A model generated the notes under the pieces. The model worked only from the letters and a program-made list of their open reading frames with translations. It did no database searches and was not told the DNA's origin. Shown in pieces: positions 57,086 to 64,000 of a DNA stretch of 64,000 bases. The position numbers were made by a program, and so were the translations under genes. This DNA comes from Actinospica robiniae DSM 44927 (GTDB taxonomy: Bacteria > Actinomycetota > Actinomycetes > Streptomycetales > Catenulisporaceae), in NCBI RefSeq assembly GCF_000504285.1, contig NZ_KI632511.1:493372-557371 (forward strand). The letters run 5' to 3'. The stretch's first letter is position 1. Each line of letters begins with the position of its first letter.

Positions 57086-58960
57086 TCACCCGGCAGCCGC
57101 GGCCTCGGCCTGGTCGAGTGCCCCGTCGAGGGAGGTGGCGGCATTGATCAGGGCTAGGTGCGTGAAGGCCTGGGGGAAGTTGCCCAGCTGCTGCCCGGTC
57201 GGGCCGATCTCTTCGGCGAACAGGCCGACGTGGTTGGCGTAGGTGAGCATCTTGTCGAAGGCGTAGCGGGCCTCGCCGATCCGCCCGGCGCGGGCCAGGG
57301 CGTCGACGTAGAGGAAGCTGCACAGTGAGAAGGTGCCTTCGGAACCCTTGAGCCCGTCCGGCGAGGCGGAGGGGTTGTAGCGGTAGACCAGCGAGTCCGC
57401 GACGAGTTCGGCGTCCATCGCGTCGAGCGTGGCCAGCCAGCGCGGGTCGCGGGAGGAGATGAAGCCGACCTTGGGCATCAGCAGCAGCGAGGCGTCGAGC
57501 ACGTCGCTGCCGTAGTGCTGGACGAACGCCTTCTTCTCCTCGTTCCACGCCTGGTCGAGGATCTGCCGGGCGATGGTGTCGCGCACCTGGGTCCAGCGGG
57601 CGATGTCCGCGGGGCGGGAGAGGTCCCAGGCCATCTTCAGCCCGCGGTCCAGCGCCGCCCAGCACATCACCCGGCTGAAGGTGAAGCTCTGCGCGCCGCC
57701 GCGCGTCTCCCAGATCCCGGCGTCGGCCCGGTCCCAGTGGTCGCACAGCCAGTCCATCACGGAAGCGAAGGCCTGCCAGCCGTCGTATCCGGCGGTGTCG
57801 CGCAGCGGCACGGAGCGGGAGAGGCAGTACGCGGCCTCGCCGTAGATGTCGAGCTGCAGCTGGTCCATCGCGCCGTTGCCCGCCCGGACGGGGGCGGACG
57901 CACGCCAGCCTTCGAACTGCCCGAGCACCCGTTCGGCGCAGTCAGGGTCGCCGTCGATGCGGTAGAGGATCTGCAGCGGCTCGCCGGTCGCGGTGCCGCC
58001 GGCGGACAGGCGGGCGGCCAGCCACCGGCTGAAGGCGAGCGACTCGTCGTGGAAGCCGATGCTTTCGAGCGCAGCGATGGTCAGCGAGCCGTCGCGGATC
58101 CAGGTGTAGCGGTAGTCCCAGTTGCGTTCCCCGCCCTCCTGCTCGGGCAGGCCCATGGTCGCCGCGGCCACCGGTGCTCCGCTCGGCGCGTAGATCATCA
58201 GCTTGAGGGTGATCGCGGAGCGCTTGACCTGCTGTTGCCAGCGGCCGCGGTAGGTGCATCGGTGCAGCCACCGCTCCCAGAATCCGCGGGTGGCGTCGAA
58301 GGCGGACTGCACCGCGCTCAGTTCCAGGCCCCCGCCCTCGGCGGGTGCGGCGGCGGGTGCCGCAGCGTCGCCGGTGAGGACGGTGAGCATCACCCCGGCC
58401 GTCTGTCCGTGGCCGAGCGTGAACTCCGCCGACACGTCTTCGCCGTCCGCGTTCAGCTCGACCGGTGCCGTGCAGTCCAGCCGCAGTTGCGCGCCATCGG
58501 CCTGGAATCGTGCGCTGTCGCCGCGCACGGTCAGGGTGTGCCGGCTCGTCCCGTAGTCGATGCGAGGCCGGCACCGCAGCGAGAAGCGGACGGTGCCACG
58601 CACCACCCGCGGCACGCGGATGATCCGGTGCTCGCCGCTCGGCGTGGTCGGATCGCCGATCGGCATGAAGTCCACGACCTCGCCCACCCCGTCTGGAGTG
58701 AAGAACCGGGTGACCAGGATCGCCGAGTCGGCCAGGTACATCTGCGTCGTGCTGACCTGCTCGCCCTCGACGGTCACGGTGAAGTGGCCGCCGCCGTCGG
58801 CATCCAGCAGCGATGCGAAGACGCTCGGGGAGTCGAACCGGGGCGCGCAGAAGAAGTTCACCGCGCCGTGGTCCGATACAAGCGCCAGCGTCTGCAGATC
58901 TCCGATGAGGCCGTGGCCGGCGATCGCCGGGTAATCACGGCTGACGCTTGCTCCGGTCAC
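57086..58960 (-). CDS. GH15 family glucoamylase/trehalase-like enzyme
   Basis: 624 residues, about the usual length. An N-terminal beta domain (about 1-220, GLIGDLQTLALVSDHGAVNF, FFCAPRFDSPSVFASLLD) is followed by an (alpha/alpha)6 barrel with WDYRYTWIRDGSLTIAALES, the strongest family signature. Catalytic Glu residues of the barrel were not mapped individually. Actinobacterial members hydrolyse trehalose or maltose-type glucosides in the cytoplasm. The GTG at 58960 is preferred. It diverges from the hydrolase gene at 59158. Confidence 0.88.
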   Translation of the reverse strand: MTGASVSRDYPAIAGHGLIGDLQTLALVSDHGAVNFFCAPRFDSPSVFASLLDADGGGHFTVTVEGEQVSTTQMYLADSAILVTRFFTPDGVGEVVDFMPIGDPTTPSGEHRIIRVPRVVRGTVRFSLRCRPRIDYGTSRHTLTVRGDSARFQADGAQLRLDCTAPVELNADGEDVSAEFTLGHGQTAGVMLTVLTGDAAAPAAAPAEGGGLELSAVQSAFDATRGFWERWLHRCTYRGRWQQQVKRSAITLKLMIYAPSGAPVAAATMGLPEQEGGERNWDYRYTWIRDGSLTIAALESIGFHDESLAFSRWLAARLSAGGTATGEPLQILYRIDGDPDCAERVLGQFEGWRASAPVRAGNGAMDQLQLDIYGEAAYCLSRSVPLRDTAGYDGWQAFASVMDWLCDHWDRADAGIWETRGGAQSFTFSRVMCWAALDRGLKMAWDLSRPADIARWTQVRDTIARQILDQAWNEEKKAFVQHYGSDVLDASLLLMPKVGFISSRDPRWLATLDAMDAELVADSLVYRYNPSASPDGLKGSEGTFSLCSFLYVDALARAGRIGEARYAFDKMLTYANHVGLFAEEIGPTGQQLGNFPQAFTHLALINAATSLDGALDQAEAAAAG

Positions 58961-59157
58961 CCGTACTCACCTCTCCGCCCTGCCACCCGATCCAGGTGAG
59001 CACTTCCGACTCTCCATCAGACCGCGGCCCCGGGGCCATCGGGCCTGCGCCGGTCGGGGGACCATCGCAGACCGCGGCGATTGCTGCCTCGCGGCTCACG
59101 GTGTACCCGGCTTACCGTTGAAGCGTCCGCTACGCGGCCATGACGGGAGTGATCGAA

Positions 59158-59973
59158 ATGACGGAGATCAGACCGAGGTTCCGGACGGTCGACGGACTCT
59201 CGATCCGCTACGCCGAGAGCGAAGGGCCGCGTGACCGTTCCGCGTTGTTGCTGAGCCCGTGGCCGGAGAGCCTGTACAGCTATGACGCGATCTGGTCCAA
59301 GCTCGCCGAGCACGCGCACCTGGTCGCAGTCGACCTGCCGGGGTTCGGGATGTCCGAGCTCCGCGAGGAGCTGCTCTCGCCCCGGGCCATGGGCGGCTTC
59401 GTCGTGCGGCTCGCCGACGCGTTCGGGCTGGACCGGCCGCATGTCGTAGGGCCGGATATCGGGACGGCCGCGGCGCTGTTCGCGGTGGTGGACCATCCGG
59501 ACAGGTTCCGGAGCCTGGTGGTGGGCACCGGCGGCGTGGCAGTCCCGATCACCCTGGGCAGCCCGCTTAAGGACTGGGTGCTCACCGACGACCTGGCGCC
59601 CTACCGGGCCATGGGCCCCAAGGACGTCGTGAAGGTCGCGATCGGCACCATCCAGGGCTACGAGCTGCCGGACATCGTGCGAGAGGACTATCTGGCCTGC
59701 TACTGGGGCCAGCGGTTCGTGGACCAGCTCCCGTACGTCCGCGCGTACCCGGCTGAGCTTCCCATCTTGAGCGATCTGCTGCCCGGCATCACGACGCCTT
59801 TGCAGATCCTGGCCGGCCGCAACGACCCGGTCGTCCCGTTGGAGAACGCCGAGTACCTCCACGCCCGCGTGCCCGGCAGCAAGCTCGACGCGATCGACGC
59901 CGGACACTTCGCCTGGGAGGAAGCCGCAGACGAGTACGCCGACGTCATCACGGCCTGGTGGCGTGCCAACTGA
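59158..59973 (+). CDS. Alpha/beta hydrolase with Asp nucleophile (epoxide hydrolase/dehalogenase type)
   Basis: 271 residues. The nucleophile elbow VVGPDIGTAAALF places Asp100 where serine hydrolases have Ser. This is the arrangement of epoxide hydrolases and haloalkane/haloacid dehalogenases. PWPES and DLPGFGMS form the oxyanion region. The acid is probably in AGRNDPVVPLEN and the His in DAGHFAWEEA. The ATG at 59158 has GGAG 8 nt upstream; a further ATG at 59140 is possible. The substrate is unknown. Confidence 0.85.
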   Translation: MTEIRPRFRTVDGLSIRYAESEGPRDRSALLLSPWPESLYSYDAIWSKLAEHAHLVAVDLPGFGMSELREELLSPRAMGGFVVRLADAFGLDRPHVVGPDIGTAAALFAVVDHPDRFRSLVVGTGGVAVPITLGSPLKDWVLTDDLAPYRAMGPKDVVKVAIGTIQGYELPDIVREDYLACYWGQRFVDQLPYVRAYPAELPILSDLLPGITTPLQILAGRNDPVVPLENAEYLHARVPGSKLDAIDAGHFAWEEAADEYADVITAWWRAN

Positions 59974-60108
59974 AGGCATCGTTGACCAGCAGGGCTGCTC
60001 GATGAGGCGCACCGTGGCGCATCTGCAATCGCGGTGCCATCGGAGCTGCAGGTCGCTGTCAGCGCGCTGCCCCGGGGTCCGACCAGAGTATGAGAGGTCG
60101 CAGTCACA

Positions 60109-60642
60109 GTGATCGACGCTGAGGAGCTAGCCGCGCGGAACGCCGGTTTCGCCGCCGACGGCAGAGCATTCGCCGGCCTCAAGCTCATGCCCAGCGGCGG
60201 GTTGACGGTCATCGGATGCGTTGACCCCCGTGTCGACCCCTGCGACGTTCTCGGGCTCGAGCTCGGCGAGGCGGCGGTGATCCGCAACGTCGGAGGCAGG
60301 GTCGCGCCCGAGACGCTCCGGACGTTGGGGCTGCTCTCGAAGGTCACGCAGTCCCGCACAGGCGGCGCCGGTCCGGGTGTCACCCACTATGCGGTCCTCC
60401 ACCACACCGACTGCGGGATCACGGACCTGGCCGCGTTCCCCGAGCTGCTGGCCGAGTACTTCGAAGTTCCGGTCGGAGACGTGGACGGCAAGGCGGTCAT
60501 CGACCCGGCCGCCGCCGTCCGCCTCGACGTCGAGATCCTCAAGCAGAAGCTCAGGCCCGGAGTCTTCGTCTCAGGGCTCGTGTACGACGTGGCCACCGGA
60601 CTCATCGACGTCGTCGTCCCGCCTGTGCGAGTGGACGCATGA
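60109..60642 (+). CDS. Beta-carbonic anhydrase
   Basis: 177 residues, a short beta-class enzyme. Zinc ligands are Cys37 and Asp39 in CVDPR (with Arg41), His99 and Cys102 in HHTDCG. RNVGGRVAPETLRTL is the conserved middle. It interconverts CO2 and bicarbonate in the cytoplasm. The GTG at 60109 has only AGAGG about 13 nt upstream, so the start is uncertain. The MBL-fold gene begins 127 nt downstream on the same strand and may be co-transcribed. Confidence 0.9.
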   Translation: MIDAEELAARNAGFAADGRAFAGLKLMPSGGLTVIGCVDPRVDPCDVLGLELGEAAVIRNVGGRVAPETLRTLGLLSKVTQSRTGGAGPGVTHYAVLHHTDCGITDLAAFPELLAEYFEVPVGDVDGKAVIDPAAAVRLDVEILKQKLRPGVFVSGLVYDVATGLIDVVVPPVRVDA

Positions 60643-60768
60643 CTGAGAGGAAGGCATGACATCGCGCCGTGCCTGCGGCCGGTCCGGCCCGGGCGATCGC
60701 CGAGGGCCTTCGGCTTGCGCCGGAGTTCGCTCTCCCAACCAGTCGTATCGACGGGAAGGCGCCTTCTG

Positions 60769-61839
60769 ATGTGCGAGGATCACGGGCACTCGGCGGCCGA
60801 AGCAGCGCAGTCAGCGCCTCGCGTCGCAGACCGACCGGTCATCGACCCGGTGGCCGTTCCCGAGGTCGACGAGGTCAGGGTCACGATCCTGGTCGACAAC
60901 GCCTTCGACGCCCTGCTGCCTTCCGCCGAAGGCGTCAGCCGGCCGGCGGCGAATACTGGGAGGACCCCGGCGCGGCAGTTCGCCGGCGGTGAGACCGTCG
61001 CGGGGCTGCGCGCCGAGCACGGCTTCTCCGCCCTGGTCACCGTCCGAAGCGGGAGCTCGAGCACCACGCTGCTGTTCGACACCGGCGCCTCGCCGGACGC
61101 GCTGGCGGTGAACGCCGAGCGCCTGGGCGTCGACATCGGCGGTCTGCACGGCGTCGTGCTCAGCCACGGGCACTTCGACCACGCGGGCGGCTTCGACGGT
61201 CTGGCCCGGCTGCGCGGACGCTCCGGCCTGCCGCTGACCGTTCACCCCGCGGTCTGGACCCGCCGCCGCCTCGATCTGCCGGGCAGTCAGGGTCTGGAGA
61301 TGCCCACGCTCTCGCGCGGTGCCCTGGAACGCGAAGGGTTCGAGGTGGTCGAGCGGCGGTGGCCGTCGCTGGTGGCGGGTGGCATCCTGATCACCGGCGA
61401 GGTGGACCGCGTCACCGAGTTCGAGCACGGCATGCCGCCGCCACACCAGGCCTGGGACGGGACCGGTTGGCGGCACGACGCCGCCGTCATCGACGACCAG
61501 GCGCTCGTCATCCATGTGCGCGGCCGGGGACTCGTCGTCATCACCGGCTGCGGCCACGCCGGAGTGGTCAACATCGTGCGGCACGCCATGAGGCTGACCG
61601 GCGTCGAGAAGCTGCTGGCCCTCATCGGGGGCTTTCACCTCAGCGGTCCCGCCTTCGAGCCGGTCATCGCCCCGACTGCGGACGCGCTCACCCGATTGGC
61701 CCCCGAACTGATCGTCCCCGGCCACTGCACCGGCTGGCGCGCCCAGCACGCCCTCGCCGCATCCCTCCCGGACGCATGGGTGCAGTTCAGCGTCGGGACC
61801 ACCTATACACTCGGCGCAGCCTCTGTCGGTGCTGCCTGA
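60769..61839 (+). CDS. MBL-fold metal-dependent hydrolase (COG1237 type)
   Basis: 356 residues. Metal-binding motifs are LSHGHFDHAGG, TGCGHAG and the late LIVPGHCTGWRAQHALA. LFDTGASPDALAVNAERLG and LIGGFHLSG fit COG1237, the group that includes archaeal RFA-P-synthase-like proteins with a metallo-lactamase fold. The N-terminal 50 residues are Ala/Asp rich and not part of the fold. The ATG at 60769 has GGAAGG about 9 nt upstream. The reaction is not known for bacterial members. Confidence 0.82.
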   Translation: MCEDHGHSAAEAAQSAPRVADRPVIDPVAVPEVDEVRVTILVDNAFDALLPSAEGVSRPAANTGRTPARQFAGGETVAGLRAEHGFSALVTVRSGSSSTTLLFDTGASPDALAVNAERLGVDIGGLHGVVLSHGHFDHAGGFDGLARLRGRSGLPLTVHPAVWTRRRLDLPGSQGLEMPTLSRGALEREGFEVVERRWPSLVAGGILITGEVDRVTEFEHGMPPPHQAWDGTGWRHDAAVIDDQALVIHVRGRGLVVITGCGHAGVVNIVRHAMRLTGVEKLLALIGGFHLSGPAFEPVIAPTADALTRLAPELIVPGHCTGWRAQHALAASLPDAWVQFSVGTTYTLGAASVGAA

Positions 61840-62146
61840 TCTGGCCCGGGTCGTCCCGGCAGGACTACTCATTGAGCCGCCTTGACCCTCAGGGCGCGGC
61901 GCTGTTGCCACAGGTCACGCCCGGTATGCGTCGTCCTCGCGGCCAGGGCGAAAACAGCTGCCGTCTATTGCGATTTGATGATCGGCTGAGCGCTGGTGGG
62001 GCGTGGGATGAGGTGTCGGGTCAGGGTGTGGGCGGCCGCTTCGCGCCGCCCTGTTTCTTCTGACCGCCCGCCCACCCGTTGCGTTGGCGGGGCGGGCTGC
62101 AGTTTCAAGATCTCGCCTTGAGCTTCCCTAGAGTTTTCCGTGTGAT

Positions 62147-63247
62147 CTAGCCCGTTGATCTGGTGTTTTCTTGTTGTGGCCGGGTTCGCCCGGATGGGGG
62201 TACCCGTTTGGCGGTGGGTGTGGGTCGCTGTCCGGGCAGTTGCCGGGCCTGCGGGCCGGCCGGTAGTGCCGGGCTTTTCGCGCGCTCGGTGCGGCGGTGG
62301 CGGCGACGGGTCGCATCGCGCGCCAGTCGCTCGAGGTCGGCCGCGGTCAACTCGCCAGCGTCGTGGGCGGCTTCGTACTCGTCCGGGGATCGGTAGCCGA
62401 GATTGCGCTGGATCCTTCGCGGGTTGTAGAACCCGTCGAGGTATTCGAACAGGGCCTGGTTCGCCTCGGCCCGGGTGGCGAACTCCCGGCGGCGCACGCA
62501 CTCGGTCTTGAGCGTGGACCACATGTTCTCGGCCAGGGCGTTGTCGTAGGAGTCCCCGACCGTGCCCATGGACGCGGTGATCCCGGCCCGCACCAGCCGC
62601 GTGCTCAGCTTGATCGAGGTGTACTGCGACCCGTGGTCCGCGTGGTGCACGAGGCTGCCGTCGGCAGGCGGGCGCCTGGAGCGCAGCGCGTACTCGAGGA
62701 CCGCGCACACCAGGTCCGCGTCCGCGACATCGCTGCTCTCCCACGCGATGACCTTGCGGGAGAACGCGTCGCGGATCGAGGCGAGCCACAACGGCCCCTC
62801 ACCGGTGGCGATCACGGTCAGGTCGGTGACCCACAAACGGTTCGGTCCCACCGCGGTGAAGCGCCGGTTGACCGCGTCCGCGGGCCGGGGATCATCCGGG
62901 TCCGGGATCGTGGTGCGCACCTTGCGCGCCGGGCTCACCCCGACGATGCCGTTCTCGCGCATCAGCCGCTCGACCCGCTTGCGCGAGACCGCCTCGCCCT
63001 CGCGCCGCAGCACCGCGTGCACCCGCGGGGAGCCGTACACCCCGCCCGAGTCGGCGTGGACCTCGCGGATGCGCGCGAGCAACTCGGCATCACGCACCTG
63101 CCGCGCGCACGGCGCCACAGCCCGCCGGCGCCAGTCGCCGAAGGTGGACGGGGCTATCGCCAACTCCCGGAGCACGGGCTCGACCCCGAACGCCGCCTGG
63201 TTCTCCTCGAGGAACCTCAGCAGCGCCGGCCGGTCTGGTCGAGCTGG
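62147..63247 (-). CDS. IS3-family transposase OrfB (DDE integrase)
   Basis: OrfB lies in the -1 frame of OrfA and is probably made as an OrfAB fusion; the frame is open from the overlap near 63240, with a first start-like GTG at 63175. HTH_21-type DSGGVYGSPRVHAVLRREG precedes the rve catalytic core: Asp in LWVTDLTVI, Asp in HHADHGSQYTS, and Glu in NALAENMWSTLKTE. The C-terminus RRIQRNLGYRSPDEYE is standard, followed by an unusually long Arg/Pro-rich tail of about 60 residues that ends in the left repeat region. All catalytic residues are present. Confidence 0.9.
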   Translation of the reverse strand, partial: PARPDRPALLRFLEENQAAFGVEPVLRELAIAPSTFGDWRRRAVAPCARQVRDAELLARIREVHADSGGVYGSPRVHAVLRREGEAVSRKRVERLMRENGIVGVSPARKVRTTIPDPDDPRPADAVNRRFTAVGPNRLWVTDLTVIATGEGPLWLASIRDAFSRKVIAWESSDVADADLVCAVLEYALRSRRPPADGSLVHHADHGSQYTSIKLSTRLVRAGITASMGTVGDSYDNALAENMWSTLKTECVRRREFATRAEANQALFEYLDGFYNPRRIQRNLGYRSPDEYEAAHDAGELTAADLERLARDATRRRHRRTERAKSPALPAGPQARQLPGQRPTPTAKRVPPSGRTRPQQENTRSTG

Positions 63248-63567
63248 ACCGCGAAATACGCGCTCGCCGCCCGCAGGATCTCATTCGCCCGCCGCAGCTC
63301 CATCACCTCCTTGCGCAGCCCCGCCAGCTCCGCCTCCACCTGCGCCGGAAGCTCCGGCACATCCACGAGCGCGCCGCGGCGAGCACCACCCCGGCCCGGA
63401 CCCGAGCACCGGGCCTCCTCGTCCTTACGGATCCACTCACGCAGCGCCTCCGGATGCACACCGAGCTGACGGGCCATCGCCCGCACCACCGGCTTCTCCT
63501 CCGCCGCCCGATACATCGCCACCGCCCGCTCCCGCAACTCCGGCGGATACTTCCTCTGACCAGCCAT
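63217..63567 (-). CDS. IS3-family transposase OrfA
   Basis: 116 residues. An N-terminal HTH (KYPPELRERAVAMYRAAEEK, then MARQLGVHPEALREWIRK) binds the ends. A leucine-zipper-like coiled coil (LAGLRKEVMELRRANEILRA) follows. The ATG at 63567 has GGGAGT nearby, and an upstream ATG at 63594 is also in frame. The 3' end overlaps OrfB in the -1 frame near ASAYFAVQLDQTG, where frameshifting is expected. Intact. Confidence 0.88.
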   Translation of the reverse strand: MAGQRKYPPELRERAVAMYRAAEEKPVVRAMARQLGVHPEALREWIRKDEEARCSGPGRGGARRGALVDVPELPAQVEAELAGLRKEVMELRRANEILRAASAYFAVQLDQTGRRC

Positions 63568-63862
63568 CAGACCGACTCCCTTCACCTCATCCATCACGCC
63601 ACGGGTCCGATCAACCGGCAACCCGGGGGACGCTCACCTCCGGCGCGGGCCCTTCCCTCGGAGAGAGATGCCGGAGTCTGCGGGGTGCTGGCGTGGTGGG
63701 GCGGGTTGGGGTTGGGGGTGGTGGGGTTGCGGGTGTGTGCTCTCTCCTCGGTCGGTCCCCGGAGGCAATCAGGGTCCTGCCGGGAGGTCAAGCGGCGGTG
63801 GTTTCCGTTGATGGGGCGGTTTCCAGTGATGGTTGCGAACTTCTCGTTGAGAGGTTTCGTAC

Positions 63863-64000
63863 GTGCCCAATCCGACTGGGATACCCGTTGCGCGCGAGGT
63901 CAAGTACCGGTTCTTCGAGCTCATCCATTCGGGCTATACCCAAAGGCAGGCGGCAGCGGCGGCCGGAGTATCCGAAAGCGCCGGCTGCCGCTGGCTCCAG
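63863..64000 (+). CDS. N-terminus of a probable transposase or HTH regulator, cut by the window edge
   Basis: The first 46 codons only. GIPVAREVKYRFFELIHSGY and TQRQAAAAAGVSESAGCRWL form an HTH like that at the start of IS30-type transposases. The GTG at 63863 has GAGAGG 8 nt upstream. It lies 227 nt beyond the IS3 element, so a nest of insertion sequences is likely, but the rest is not visible. Confidence 0.5.
   Translation, partial: MPNPTGIPVAREVKYRFFELIHSGYTQRQAAAAAGVSESAGCRWLQ

Larger units (their letters stand above)
62119..63636 (-). mobile_element. IS3-family insertion sequence, complete
   Basis: A 1,518-bp element. The two ends begin TGAGC(T/G)TCCC and remain similar for about 20-38 nt as imperfect inverted repeats (62119 inward, and 63636 inward on the other strand). 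A 3-bp duplication CCT flanks it (62116-62118 and 63637-63639), usual for IS3. It carries orfA and orfB in frames consistent with a programmed -1 shift. No gene at the insertion site is recognisable. Confidence 0.85.

Noticed and set aside
1-64000. tRNA, rRNA, CRISPR array, prophage or conjugative element
   Set aside because: No TPsiC-arm/acceptor pairs, rRNA signatures, regularly spaced identical repeats, integrase, capsid or relaxase genes were seen by eye on either strand.

Overview
The window is 64 kb of very GC-rich DNA with frequent GTG/TTG starts, leaderless promoters, a SARP regulator, PspC-type sensor kinase, Tat and sortase genes, CBM2-linked secreted enzymes and typical actinobacterial small proteins. 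This points to a chromosomal accessory region of a Streptomyces-, Streptacidiphilus- or Catenulispora-like actinomycete. The genus cannot be fixed from sequence alone. No rRNA, tRNA or CRISPR array was seen.

Layout. 0-0.9 kb: a GntR(YtrA)/ABC pair cut by the left edge. 1-3.7 kb: a secreted M43 metalloprotease, a two-CBS protein and a ChrB-like protein. 3.7-8.8 kb: a tightly overlapping ferric-iron ABC operon (binding protein, fused permease, ATPase) followed by an FTR1-like membrane protein and a small membrane protein. 9.5-14.8 kb: a NarL-type response regulator and PspC sensor kinase, then an ABC/FtsX pair whose ATPase lacks the Walker A lysine. 14.8-16.1 kb: a run of damaged genes. 16-19.6 kb: secreted proteins. 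19.8-22.3 kb: divergent CDF and ZIP-like metal transporters with three Zur-box-like repeats between them. 22.3-26.7 kb: a secreted HNH-like protein, an AT-richer islet and an Ig-like surface protein. 26.8-29.4 kb: a methyltransferase gene split by an intact IS1182-family element.

29.4-38.8 kb is the most interesting segment. A LolD-type ATPase, a SARP regulator, a MauE-like and a TlpA-like thiol-redox protein, an ABC exporter, a divergent 62-residue six-cysteine peptide with a strong ribosome binding site, a small S26 signal peptidase and a 970-residue FtsX permease look like one locus. It could make, disulfide-bond, process and export a ribosomal peptide. I cannot match it to a described peptide class.

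39-53.9 kb carries a GNAT enzyme, a cell-wall hydrolase, a CE3-CBM2 esterase with a LacI-type operator, an aminoglycoside/lincosamide nucleotidyltransferase-like gene, a winged-helix repressor with a perfect operator, a Tat-signal/DUF4331/sortase/TatA group and a PiT phosphate transporter. 54-64 kb has a DUF3533 protein, hydrolases, a GH15 enzyme, a beta-carbonic anhydrase, an MBL-fold protein, an intact IS3 element and the start of an HTH gene. About ten genes across the window are internally deleted, truncated or nonsense-mutated, so gene erosion is a theme of the region.
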